A stretch of 30,441 nucleotides of DNA from Streptomyces roseochromogenus subsp. oscitans DS 12.976 (GTDB lineage Bacteria > Actinomycetota > Actinomycetes > Streptomycetales > Streptomycetaceae). Location of the stretch: NCBI RefSeq assembly GCF_000497445.1, contig NZ_CM002285.1, forward strand, positions 2,665,446 to 2,695,886, read 5' to 3'. This document shows positions 18,264 to 24,999 of this stretch, piece by piece; the stretch's first letter is position 1, and every line of letters begins with the position of its first letter. The notes beneath the pieces are model-generated. The model worked only from the letters and a program-made list of their open reading frames with translations, was not told the DNA's origin and ran no database searches. The translations under genes were made by a program, and so were the position numbers.

Positions 18264-18743
18264 TCAGAGACTCCTGCGGTACGACAGTCCGGGGCGGCCA
18301 CTGAGCCGGGTCCCGCCGACGACGGTGAACCCGGTGCGGGCCAGCACGGCTCGCGAGGCCGCGTTGTCGAGGGTGGTCGCGGCGGTCAGGAAGGTCAGCC
18401 CGTACGACCCGGCGGCCAGGGCGCACACCTCCCGCACGGACCAGGCGGCCAGTCCCCGCCCCGCGGCGCGCTCGGCGATCCGGTAGCCGAGTTCGGCGCC
18501 GCCGTCCGACACGTCGTAGAGGTTGATCCGCCCCAGCACCTCGCCGTCGGCGTCGGTCACCACATGGAAGTGACAGACGCCCGCCTCCTGCTCGGCGAGC
18601 AGGGCGCTCAGCCGCTCGTCGAACCGGGCAAAGTACTCATCGCCCCGGTCCGGGACGGACGCGGCGAAGTACGCGCGGTTCTCCCGCTCGAAGGCGAGGA
18701 GCGCGGGGCCATGGTCCAGGCGGAGCGGCTGCAGCTCGGGCAT
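18264..18743 (-). CDS. GNAT-family N-acetyltransferase (RimJ/RimL type)
   Basis: This 159-aa protein has the GNAT fold and would transfer an acetyl group from acetyl-CoA to an amine, in RimJ/RimL relatives often a protein N-terminus. Visible are the N-terminal strand and helix LQPLRLDHGPALLAFERENR, the beta-strand pair CHFHVVTDADGEVLGRINLY, the segment AELGYRIAERAAGRGLAAWS with the pyrophosphate-binding loop, and the C-terminal LDNAASRAVLARTGFTVVGG. The ATG at 18741-18743 opens MPELQPLRLD. It lies 67 bp downstream of the flavodoxin-like gene on the same strand. Its stop is separated by only 3 bp from the stop of the convergent CAP gene. The substrate is unknown. Confidence 0.88.
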   Translation of the reverse strand: MPELQPLRLDHGPALLAFERENRAYFAASVPDRGDEYFARFDERLSALLAEQEAGVCHFHVVTDADGEVLGRINLYDVSDGGAELGYRIAERAAGRGLAAWSVREVCALAAGSYGLTFLTAATTLDNAASRAVLARTGFTVVGGTRLSGRPGLSYRRSL

Positions 18744-18810
18744 GCCGGGACTGTACGCATTCCGGCATGCCCGTGTCCCCGGCTTTTTGTGTCCCGCGTG
18801 GGCGCCGGCC

Positions 18811-19395
18811 TCAGGCGGCGATCCGCCCGCGCGCGAGCACCCGTGCCGTCTCCGTCACCCGGCGGCCCAGGTGCTCGGCCGTGGCGATGTCGGCCTTGTG
18901 GACACCCTCGGGGCCCTGGTCGTTGTTGCTCTGCGCGGCGGCGCCGGAGAAGAAGCCGAGGCGGTTGAGGTCGTTCTCGGAGGCGGTGCTGGAGTTCCAG
19001 CCGGGGAGCAGGCCGAGGTTGACCCAGTGCATGCCGTGCTGGGCGGCGAGGGTCTGGAAGAACTGCAGGGTGTGCAGCTTGTCGCCGCTCTTGGAGGCCG
19101 AGTTGGTGAAGCCGGCGGCCAGCTTGTCCTGCCAGGCACGGGTGTACCAGCGGTTGGAGGTGCCCTCGGCGAAGACATGGAAGGCGCCGGAGGCGGTGCC
19201 CATGTAGGTGGGCGAGCCGAAGACGATCGCGTCGGAGCGGTCCAGCGTCTCCCACTGCTCGTCGGTGATCTCGTCGACCTTGATCAGGTGCACCTCGGCA
19301 CCCGCGTCCGCGGCACCGGCGCGGACGGCCTCGGCGAGGACGGCGGTGTGGCCGAAGCCGGAGTGGTAGGCGATGGAAACGACAGGGGTGGTCAC
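18811..19395 (-). CDS. Flavodoxin-like NAD(P)H:flavin/quinone oxidoreductase
   Basis: The 194-aa protein has a flavodoxin-type fold. The first strand and FMN phosphate loop are VVSIAYHSGFGHTAVLAEAV, then DAIVFGSPTYMGTASGAFHVF binds the flavin ring, and GWNSSTASENDLNRLGFFSG is like the WrbA/NAD(P)H-quinone reductase branch. It is likely a soluble two-electron reductase. GTG 19393-19395 is chosen because GAGGAG lies 5 nt upstream; the frame extends a little further with no ribosome site. It is divergent from an HxlR-type regulator with about 100 bp between, the usual layout for a regulator controlling a neighbouring reductase. Expression is probably induced by an electrophile or quinone, an inference from HxlR relatives. 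Confidence 0.87.
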   Translation of the reverse strand: MTTPVVSIAYHSGFGHTAVLAEAVRAGAADAGAEVHLIKVDEITDEQWETLDRSDAIVFGSPTYMGTASGAFHVFAEGTSNRWYTRAWQDKLAAGFTNSASKSGDKLHTLQFFQTLAAQHGMHWVNLGLLPGWNSSTASENDLNRLGFFSGAAAQSNNDQGPEGVHKADIATAEHLGRRVTETARVLARGRIAA

Positions 19396-19440
19396 AGAGA
19401 CTCCTCGAATGGGCAGCTCGAAAGCAGTAACCAAAGAAAA

Positions 19441-19461
19441 GCACTAACTTCTAGATAGTGC
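19441..19461. promoter_or_regulatory. Operator candidate between reductase and HxlR regulator
   Basis: GCACTA-N9-TAGTGC is a perfect 6-bp inverted repeat at the middle of the divergent promoter region. Looser flanking arms, AGTAACC to the left and GGTTAGC to the right, extend the symmetry. HxlR-family proteins are winged-helix dimers that bind such A/T-rich dyads next to their own gene, so autoregulation plus control of the reductase is likely. Confidence 0.6.
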
Positions 19462-19501
19462 AAGCTGGTGGTTAGCGCTGTGCGCGCGTATCCTCGTGGG
19501 C

Positions 19502-19924
19502 ATGACCGCCGGTATGACCGCCACCGCCCAGGACCACGCCGACCAGGCCTACGACGACCTCGCCTACGACGTCTTCGCCAAGGCCTGCCCGTCCCGCGGC
19601 ACGCTGGAGCACGTCACGGGCCGCTGGGGCGGACTGACGCTCGGCGCGCTGTACGAGGGCTCGCTGCGCTTCAACGAGCTGCGCCGCCGGGTCGACGGGG
19701 TGAGCGAGAAGATGCTGTCCCAGACGCTGCACGCGCTGGAGCGCGACGGCCTGGTGCACCGCGAGGCACAGCCGACCAACCCGCCGCGCGTGGACTACGA
19801 ACTGACCCCCCTGGGCCGCCAGGTCGCCGAGCGTCTGCTGGCGCTCATCCACTGCGTGGAGGGCGCCATGGACGACGTCCTCGCGGCACGCGCGCGTTAC
19901 GACGAGACGCGCGGCGCCCTCTGA
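19502..19924 (+). CDS. HxlR-family winged-helix transcriptional regulator
   Basis: The 140-aa DNA-binding protein matches HxlR/YodB-type regulators: [20 protein letters not shown] near the N-terminus (the conserved cysteine and Trp-containing helix), [20 protein letters not shown] (recognition helix region), and the wing [24 protein letters not shown]. Possible starts are GTG 19496, ATG 19502 and ATG 19514. There is no ribosome site before them. A TATCCT hexamer at 19489-19494 places the expected +1 at or near ATG 19502, so I infer a leaderless mRNA. It is divergent from the flavodoxin-like reductase it probably controls. Its last 28 bp overlap the end of the convergent mutM gene. Confidence 0.87.
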   Translation: MTAGMTATAQDHADQAYDDLAYDVFAKACPSRGTLEHVTGRWGGLTLGALYEGSLRFNELRRRVDGVSEKMLSQTLHALERDGLVHREAQPTNPPRVDYELTPLGRQVAERLLALIHCVEGAMDDVLAARARYDETRGAL

Positions 19925-20757
19925 CACTTCGGGCAGAAGTAACTGGACCGGTTCATCCAGGGGCGGCGACGGATCGGCGTGCCGCACCGCCCGCAGGGCT
20001 CGCCCTCACGGCCGTACGCGTCCAGGGAGCGGTCGAAGTAGCCCGACTCGCCGTTCACGTTGACGTACAGGCTGTCGAAGCTGGTGCCGCCGACGTCGAG
20101 GGCCGCGTTCATCACGTCCCGGATGTGGCCGAGGAGTCCGGCCGTGACCGGGCGGGTGAAGTTCGCCGTCGGGCGCTCGTAGTGGATGCGGGCGCGCCAC
20201 AGCGCCTCGTCCGCGTAGATGTTGCCGACCCCGCTGATCAGCGACTGGTCCAGCAGGGCCCGCTTGATGGTGGTCCGCTTGCGGCGCAGCGCCTGGTGGA
20301 AGGCCTCGTCGTCGAACAGCGGATCGAGGGGGTCGCGGGCGATGTGCGCGATGACGTCGGGCAGGCCGTCGGGGGTGTTGTCGTGCAACGACAGCCCGCC
20401 GAAGGTGCGTTGGTCGACGAAGCGGAGTTCGGTGCCGAGGGAGTCGGCGAACCGGACCCGGATGCGCAGGTGCTTCTCGTCCGGCGTCTCATGGGGCTGC
20501 ACCAGCAGCTGGCCGCTCATACCGAGGTGGGCGAGGACGGACTGGTTCGTCTCCTCCAGCGGCAGCCACAGGTACTTGCCACGGCGGCTGGGCGTGCCGA
20601 TGTGGTGTCCCTTGAGCCGGTGCGCGAAGTCGTCCGCGCCCGCGAGGTGCCGGCGCACGGCGCGCGGGTGCAGCACCTCGACCTCGGCGACGGTGCGGTG
20701 CGCGACCCAGCGCGCGAGGCCGCGCCGGACGACCTCGACCTCGGGCAACTCGGGCAT
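19897..20757 (-). CDS. mutM: Formamidopyrimidine-DNA glycosylase MutM (Fpg)
   Basis: This is a base-excision-repair glycosylase/AP lyase that removes 8-oxoguanine and ring-opened purines. The 286-aa protein starts [10 protein letters not shown] with catalytic Pro2 and Glu3. RRGKYLWL carries the conserved Lys of the phosphate clamp. The H2TH region lies in [20 protein letters not shown]. The C-terminal zinc finger is [10 protein letters not shown] followed by [11 protein letters not shown] 20755-20757 is fixed by the catalytic N-terminus. The stop TAA (19897-19899) lies inside the 3' end of the convergent HxlR gene, a 28-bp overlap. The gene follows rnc after a 92-bp gap that contains a long perfect hairpin. 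Confidence 0.97.
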   Translation of the reverse strand: MPELPEVEVVRRGLARWVAHRTVAEVEVLHPRAVRRHLAGADDFAHRLKGHHIGTPSRRGKYLWLPLEETNQSVLAHLGMSGQLLVQPHETPDEKHLRIRVRFADSLGTELRFVDQRTFGGLSLHDNTPDGLPDVIAHIARDPLDPLFDDEAFHQALRRKRTTIKRALLDQSLISGVGNIYADEALWRARIHYERPTANFTRPVTAGLLGHIRDVMNAALDVGGTSFDSLYVNVNGESGYFDRSLDAYGREGEPCGRCGTPIRRRPWMNRSSYFCPKCQRAPRVSS

Positions 20758-20786
20758 CGGGACCCCCGTACAGAGCGGTGGATGAG

Positions 20787-20826
20787 CGAGCGCCCGCCCC
20801 GTCGGAAACTGCGGGGCGGGCGCTCG
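20787..20826 (-). terminator. 15-bp perfect hairpin between rnc and mutM (terminator or RNase III site)
   Basis: CGAGCGCCCGCCCCG (20787-20801) and CGGGGCGGGCGCTCG (20812-20826) form an unbroken 15-bp stem with a 10-nt loop. It lies 24 bp after the rnc stop and 29 bp before the mutM start. No T-run follows in the minus direction, so attenuation, mRNA stabilisation or processing by RNase III are all possible besides termination. Confidence 0.6.
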
Positions 20827-20849
20827 GTACTGCTGGTACTGCTGTTGGG

Positions 20850-21677
20850 TCAGGCGGGAGCGGACGACGAGGCCTCGCCGCCCCCGGCGGCGGCCTCGAC
20901 GGCCGCTACGGCCTCCTTGGCCTGCTTCGCCGCCTTGGCGCGCTCGTCCGCGGCGGCCTTGATGGCCCGCCAGGCGGACTCGGCAGCCTGCTGCTCCGCC
21001 TCCTTCTTGCTGCGGCCGGTGCCGGTGCCGTACGAGACGCCTCCGACGCGGGCGGCAGCAGTGAAGGTCTTCTCGTGGTCGGGGCCGGTCTCCGTGACGA
21101 GGTACTCGGGCACACCGAGCCCCTCGGTCGCGGTCAGCTCCTGGAGGGATGTCTTCCAGTCCAGGCCGGCTCCGAGGTTCGAGGACTTCTCGATCAGCGG
21201 GTCGAAGAGCCGGTGCACCAGCTCGGACGCCGAATCGAGGCCCTGGTCGAGATAGACCGCGCCGATCACCGCTTCCAGGGTGTCGGCGAGAATGGACGCC
21301 TTGTCCCGGCCGCCCGTGCCCTCTTCACCGCGGCCGAGCCGGATGAAGGAGCCCAGGTCGAGGCCGCGGCCGACCTCCGCCAGCGCACGCGAGTTGACCA
21401 CCGCGGCCCGCAGCTTGGCCAGCTGGCCTTCGGGCAGGTCGGGGTGGGTGCGATACAGCGTGTCCGTGACGACGAGGCCGAGCACGGAGTCCCCGAGGAA
21501 CTCCAGTCGCTCGTTCGTCGGCAGACCGCCGTTCTCATACGCGTACGAACGGTGGGTCAGCGCGCGCACCAGAAGGGCGGACTCGACCTGATAGCCGAGC
21601 CGCCCTTCCAGAAGCGTGTGGGACGAGGCCGTGTTGTCCGTTGCGTTCTTCTTTGGCGTGGACACGGTGCCTCTCAC
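20850..21677 (-). CDS. rnc: Ribonuclease III (AbsB)
   Basis: RNase III cuts double-stranded RNA, processes rRNA precursors and, in S. coelicolor (absB), is required for normal antibiotic production. The 275-aa protein has the signature [20 protein letters not shown] and the second catalytic cluster [17 protein letters not shown]-terminal double-stranded-RNA-binding domain contains [20 protein letters not shown] and [18 protein letters not shown], and an Ala-rich tail follows. I chose GTG 21675-21677 ([15 protein letters not shown]), as in S. coelicolor; a GTG four codons later, after GAGAGG, is an alternative. It starts 7 nt after the rpmF stop, so the two are co-transcribed. Confidence 0.96.
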   Translation of the reverse strand: MRGTVSTPKKNATDNTASSHTLLEGRLGYQVESALLVRALTHRSYAYENGGLPTNERLEFLGDSVLGLVVTDTLYRTHPDLPEGQLAKLRAAVVNSRALAEVGRGLDLGSFIRLGRGEEGTGGRDKASILADTLEAVIGAVYLDQGLDSASELVHRLFDPLIEKSSNLGAGLDWKTSLQELTATEGLGVPEYLVTETGPDHEKTFTAAARVGGVSYGTGTGRSKKEAEQQAAESAWRAIKAAADERAKAAKQAKEAVAAVEAAAGGGEASSSAPA

Positions 21678-21684
21678 CAGCCGC

Positions 21685-21858
21685 TCAGACTTCGAGGACC
21701 TGGCGCTTGTTGTAGGTGCCGCAAGACGGGCACGCGATGTGCTGCTGCTTGGGCTCGTGGCAGCGCTCGCACGCAACCAGGGTGGGGACCGCAGCCTTCC
21801 ACTGCGACCGGCGGTGGCGCGTGTTGCTGCGCGACATCTTCCGCTTCGGAACAGCCAC
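21685..21858 (-). CDS. rpmF: 50S ribosomal protein L32
   Basis: This 57-aa zinc-ribbon protein of the large ribosomal subunit opens with [20 protein letters not shown] (the initiating residue would be Met). The ribbon is CERC followed by CPSC, so it is the zinc-binding version, not the cysteine-free paralogue some streptomycetes also carry. GTG 21856-21858 has GGAG 8 nt upstream. Its start is 2 nt after the stop of the DUF177 gene and it ends 7 nt before rnc. DUF177/YceD-rpmF is one of the most conserved bacterial gene pairs. Confidence 0.97.
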   Translation of the reverse strand: MAVPKRKMSRSNTRHRRSQWKAAVPTLVACERCHEPKQQHIACPSCGTYNKRQVLEV

Positions 21859-21860
21859 GG

Positions 21861-22511
21861 CTACTTCTCCTGCTTCTCGTCGACGCCCGCTTCCGCTTCG
21901 GCGCCGCTCATCTCGTCCTTCTCGCCGTCCTTCGTGGAACCGGCGAGTCCCTGCAAAGCCGCCCAACGGATGTCGACGGCGTCGTGATGGTGGTCCGGGT
22001 CGTCCGCGAGCCGCACCCCGCACTCGGAGCACAGGCCCGGGCAGTCTTCCTGGCACACCGGCTGCATCGGCAGTGCGAGCACCACCGCATCGCGCAGCAG
22101 AGGTTCGAGGTCGAACAGTCCGTCCTCGAGGTAGAACCTGTCCTCGTCGTCCTCGGCGTCGTCGCCCGGTTCCGCGATCACGCGGCCCCGGTCGTCGGCG
22201 TCAGGGTACGAGAACAGTTCCTGGAAGTCCGCTTCGAGCTCCAGCCCGACCGGCTCCAGACACCTTACGCACTCCCCCTCGGCCTGTGCACGGGCGGTGC
22301 CTGTGACGAGCACCCCTTCCATGACCGACTCGAGCCGGAGTTCGAGCTCCACCGGGGCGCCGTGCGGCACTCCGATGACTCCCTGGATGCCGAGATCGGC
22401 GGGAGCGTCGATCGTGCGGGTCAGGCGCTGCAGCGCGCCAGGCCGCCGACCCAGCTCGTGTGTGTCGAACACAAGAGGGTTGCGGTGGTCGAGGCGGGCG
22501 TTGGAAGCCAT
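21861..22511 (-). CDS. YceD/DUF177 family protein
   Basis: This 216-aa member of the DUF177 family is found just upstream of rpmF in most bacteria and is implicated in 23S rRNA or large-subunit maturation. It has an N-terminal strand-rich half with [20 protein letters not shown] and [18 protein letters not shown] central acidic region follows, with [20 protein letters not shown]. The cysteine cluster [13 protein letters not shown] in the C-terminal half probably binds zinc. The tail is very acidic. ATG 22509-22511 is preceded by AGCAGGA. It heads the operon with rpmF and rnc, and perhaps mutM. A promoter reads into it from 22601-22630. Confidence 0.92.
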   Translation of the reverse strand: MASNARLDHRNPLVFDTHELGRRPGALQRLTRTIDAPADLGIQGVIGVPHGAPVELELRLESVMEGVLVTGTARAQAEGECVRCLEPVGLELEADFQELFSYPDADDRGRVIAEPGDDAEDDEDRFYLEDGLFDLEPLLRDAVVLALPMQPVCQEDCPGLCSECGVRLADDPDHHHDAVDIRWAALQGLAGSTKDGEKDEMSGAEAEAGVDEKQEK

Positions 22512-22600
22512 TCCTGCTTTCGATCTTCGAGCTCGGAGGGTCGCCGCCCGTCGGTGCCGAGGGCAGCGGTGATCGCGGACGTACGCGCGACCGAAGAGCC

Positions 22601-22630
22601 AGGATACTGGACCTTTCGCTCTCGGCCCAA
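22601..22630 (-). promoter_or_regulatory. Promoter of the DUF177-rpmF-rnc operon
   Basis: Minus strand: TTGGGC (22625-22630), 18-bp spacer, TATCCT (22601-22606). The -10 lies about 90 bp from the DUF177 ATG. Spacing and hexamers fit a sigma-HrdB-type housekeeping promoter. Confidence 0.6.
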
Positions 22631-22642
22631 TCCGGTGGTGAG

Positions 22643-22662
22643 CGCGCGGAGTCTTCCGCGCG
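22643..22662 (-). terminator. Hairpin directly after the SepIVA-like gene
   Basis: CGCGCGGA (22643-22650) and TCCGCGCG (22655-22662) give an 8-bp stem with a 4-nt loop, abutting the stop codon at 22663. No T-run follows. It separates the division gene from the promoter of the DUF177 operon, which supports a terminator role. Confidence 0.5.
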
Positions 22663-23739
22663 TCACAGCCCCCGGCCCTGCTCGTACGCCCGCAGCTGCT
22701 CCGCGCTGATCATGCTCGTGTCGAAGAGGCTGGTCTCGTCGAGAGCATAGCCCTGCTGCGGCTGGGGCTGGTGGGGCTGCTGCTGGACCTGCTGCGGGTC
22801 GTAGGCGGCCTGCTGGGGGTCGTAGGCGCCTTGATAGGCATAGGGGTCGGCCTGCTGGTAGCCGTAGGGGTCCTGCTGGGCGTAGGCGGCGGGCTGCTGC
22901 GGGAAGCCCCCGTAGGGCTCCTGCTGCTGGTCGTAGCCGTAGGCCGGCTGCGGCTCGTACGACGGCTGCTGCGGCTGTTGCTGCGCCGGCTGGGCCGGGC
23001 GCTCGGCCGGGGTGTCCTGGTCCGCGAGGGCGGCGAGGTCGGCGAGGTAGTCGGCGTCGCTGGAGTGCTGGAATGTCGTGTTGTCGTCGGCGAGGGCGCC
23101 GAGGTCGTCCGTGGCGATCCGGCCGTGCAGCTTCTGCCGGCCGCGGCCGACGGCCTCCAGGGTCTTGGCGAGGACCGCCTCGAAGGCGCCCAGCTTGGCG
23201 TCGACGTACTGGTCGGCGGTGTGGCGCAGGGTCTCCGGGTCGTGGCTGCGCTCGGGGGCGTCCTCGTCCTCGTAGCCGTTCTCGTCCAGGCCGGGGCCGG
23301 TGCCGAGCAGCTTCTCGCGGCCACGGCCGACCGAGCCGAGGGTCTTGGTGAGGACGACCTCGAAGTTGGCGAGCTTGGAGTCGACGTAGTCGTCGGCCTC
23401 GGCGCGGATCTCCTCGGCCTCCTGGCGGGCCTCGGCGACGATCCGGTCGGCCTCGCCCTGGGAGCGGCGGGCGATCTCGGTGTCGGAGATCAGCGAACCG
23501 CGCTCGGCATGCGCGTTCTCGATGATCCGCTCGGCCTCCTGGCGGGCCTGCTCGACCATCTGCTCACGGCCGCCGATCAGCTCCTGCGCCTGCGCGAGGG
23601 AGCCGGGCAGGGCCTGGCGCACCTCTTCCAGCAGCGCGAGCAGCTCGGCGCGGTTGATCACGCAGGACGCCGACATGGGCATGGACCGGGCGCCTGAGAC
23701 CGCGGAGACGATCTCGTCGAGCTTCTTCTGCACGTCCAC
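22663..23739 (-). CDS. SepIVA/DivIVA-like coiled-coil protein (cell division / polar growth)
   Basis: The 358-aa protein has an N-terminal DivIVA-like head (MDVQKKLDEIVSAVSGARSM), then a long coiled coil, for example REQMVEQARQEAERIIENAH and ADRIVAEARQEAEEIRAEAD. A 32-residue unit occurs twice (115-146 and 175-206), 60 residues apart with 22 of 32 identical. The tail (about 240-345) is rich in Gln, Pro and Tyr, with DPYGYQQADPYAYQGAYDPQ. Its place next to the DUF177-rpmF-rnc cluster matches mycobacterial SepIVA, a DivIVA-domain protein needed for septation and envelope assembly. That is the basis for the name; role by analogy only. GTG 23737-23739 is preceded by GGCGAG. It lies 57 bp after coaD on the same strand and ends at a hairpin. 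Confidence 0.85.
   Translation of the reverse strand: MDVQKKLDEIVSAVSGARSMPMSASCVINRAELLALLEEVRQALPGSLAQAQELIGGREQMVEQARQEAERIIENAHAERGSLISDTEIARRSQGEADRIVAEARQEAEEIRAEADDYVDSKLANFEVVLTKTLGSVGRGREKLLGTGPGLDENGYEDEDAPERSHDPETLRHTADQYVDAKLGAFEAVLAKTLEAVGRGRQKLHGRIATDDLGALADDNTTFQHSSDADYLADLAALADQDTPAERPAQPAQQQPQQPSYEPQPAYGYDQQQEPYGGFPQQPAAYAQQDPYGYQQADPYAYQGAYDPQQAAYDPQQVQQQPHQPQPQQGYALDETSLFDTSMISAEQLRAYEQGRGL
23122..23397 (-). repeat. Internal duplication in the SepIVA-like gene
   Basis: Copies at 23302-23397 and 23122-23217 lie exactly 180 bp apart. They encode ADDYVDSKLANFEVVL and ADQYVDAKLGAFEAVL plus matching second halves, TKTLGSVGRGREKLLG and AKTLEAVGRGRQKLHG. Confidence 0.9.
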
Positions 23740-23796
23740 CTGTGCTCGCCACTCTCTACAGCCGGGTTGGAGACGGACGGGACGACTGTAGCCCCA

Positions 23797-24276
23797 TCAG
23801 TCCTTGCGCAGGCGCTTGTTCAGGGCCTCCAGCACCGGGGCGGGCACCAGGTGGGAGACGTCGCCGCCCCAGGCCGCGACCTCCTTGACCAGGGAGGAGG
23901 AGAGGAAGCTGTAGGTGGGGTTGGTGGGCACGAAGAGCGTTTCGACGCCGGTGAGGCCGTTGTTCATCTGCGCCATCTGCAGTTCGTAGTCGAAGTCGCT
24001 GACGGCGCGCAGGCCCTTGACGATGGCGGGGATGTCGCGCTGCTTGCAGAAGTCGACGAGGAGGCCGTGGAAGGCCTCGACCCGGACGTTGCCGTAGTCG
24101 GCGGTGACCTCGCGGATCAGCTCGATCCGCTCCTCGATCTCGAACAGGCCCTTCTTGGCCTTGTTGATCATCACGGCGACGTAGACCTCGTCGTACAGAC
24201 GGGAGGCGCGGCCAATGATGTCGAGATGTCCGTTGGTGATCGGGTCGAACGACCCGGGACAGACGGCGCGGCGCAC
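23797..24276 (-). CDS. coaD: Phosphopantetheine adenylyltransferase
   Basis: This catalyses the penultimate step of coenzyme A synthesis, forming dephospho-CoA from 4'-phosphopantetheine and ATP. The 159-aa length is standard. The nucleotidyltransferase motif TNGH is in CPGSFDPITNGHLDIIGRAS. VKGLRAVSDFDYELQMAQMN binds phosphopantetheine. The second ATP motif is in SFLSSSLVKEVAAWGGDVSH. I prefer GTG 24274-24276 (VRRAVCPGSF), which has GAGGGA 6 nt upstream and gives the family length. An ATG at 24304-24306 overlaps the rsmD stop as ATGA and would add ten residues. Either way it is coupled to rsmD. Confidence 0.95.
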   Translation of the reverse strand: MRRAVCPGSFDPITNGHLDIIGRASRLYDEVYVAVMINKAKKGLFEIEERIELIREVTADYGNVRVEAFHGLLVDFCKQRDIPAIVKGLRAVSDFDYELQMAQMNNGLTGVETLFVPTNPTYSFLSSSLVKEVAAWGGDVSHLVPAPVLEALNKRLRKD

Positions 24277-24302
24277 TTGTGATCCCTCGCTCTCCGGTCC
24301 GG

Positions 24303-24890
24303 TCATGGTGCGTCTTCGCACGTAGCGGCGGCGTGACCGTACCAAAACGTTCCCTCGCCGTAGCGACGGGACCGTAGGGCCTCGAAACCGTCCGGCCAGT
24401 GGAATGCGCCGCCTCTGGTGCTGCGCTCCACGGTGACCAGCGCGTCCTTCGCGATCCAGCCCAACGAGCGGAGTGTGAGGAGAATCTCGCGAAGATCGTC
24501 ATCTGTGACGGCGTACGGGGGGTCGAGGAAGACGATGTCGTACGGTGCGGCGGGGGGCGCGGTTTTGATTACTTGTTCCGCTTTGCCCGCTCTTACCTCT
24601 GCGCCGGGCAGGCCCAGGTTTTTCACGTTCTCACGGACGGTTCTGGCTGCGCGGGCGTCGGCCTCGACCAGGAGGGTGTGGCTCGCGCCCCGGGACAGAG
24701 CCTCCAGGCCCACGGCGCCGGAGCCGGCGTAGAGGTCGAGGACGCGTGCGCCGTCCAGGGGGCCGCCCAGGAGGGACTGCCAGGTGGAGAAGAGGCCCTC
24801 GCGTGCGCGGTCCGATGTCGGCCGGGTTCCGGTGCCGGGCGGTACTGAGAGGCGCCGTCCGCCTGCCCGGCCGGCGATCACGCGGGTCAT
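24303..24890 (-). CDS. rsmD: 16S rRNA (guanine-966-N2)-methyltransferase RsmD
   Basis: This S-adenosylmethionine-dependent enzyme methylates G966 of 16S rRNA in the small subunit. The 195-aa protein opens TRVIAGRAGGRRLSVPPGTG and then RPTSDRAREGLFSTWQSLLG, both family-specific. The SAM-binding loop is VLDLYAGSGAVGLEALSRGA. The catalytic motif is DPPY in YDIVFLDPPYAVTDD. ATG 24888-24890 is the natural start. It sits 3' of recG across a 109-bp gap and directly before coaD, the usual rsmD-coaD pairing. Confidence 0.95.
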   Translation of the reverse strand: MTRVIAGRAGGRRLSVPPGTGTRPTSDRAREGLFSTWQSLLGGPLDGARVLDLYAGSGAVGLEALSRGASHTLLVEADARAARTVRENVKNLGLPGAEVRAGKAEQVIKTAPPAAPYDIVFLDPPYAVTDDDLREILLTLRSLGWIAKDALVTVERSTRGGAFHWPDGFEALRSRRYGEGTFWYGHAAATCEDAP

Positions 24891-24921
24891 GGTGGGGTCC
24901 TTCTTCTTGGGCGGCTTTACC

Positions 24922-24988
24922 GTTCATTGTGGCTGGTCGCGCCCGCGCGGCGGTAGCCGCATGGTCCATGCAGCCCCGCGCCCCTCGG
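24922..24988. repeat. Dispersed Streptomyces intergenic repeat between recG and rsmD
   Basis: The wording GTTCATTGTGGCTGGTCGCG, then GCGCGGCGGTAGCCGCATGG, then CAGCCCCGCGCCCCTCGGGC, is one I know from many Streptomyces intergenic regions. It contains a short stem, GCGGC-GGTA-GCCGC. Its two ends match the segment inside the smc hinge. No function is assigned. Confidence 0.7.
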
Positions 24989-24999
24989 GCAGGTCACCT

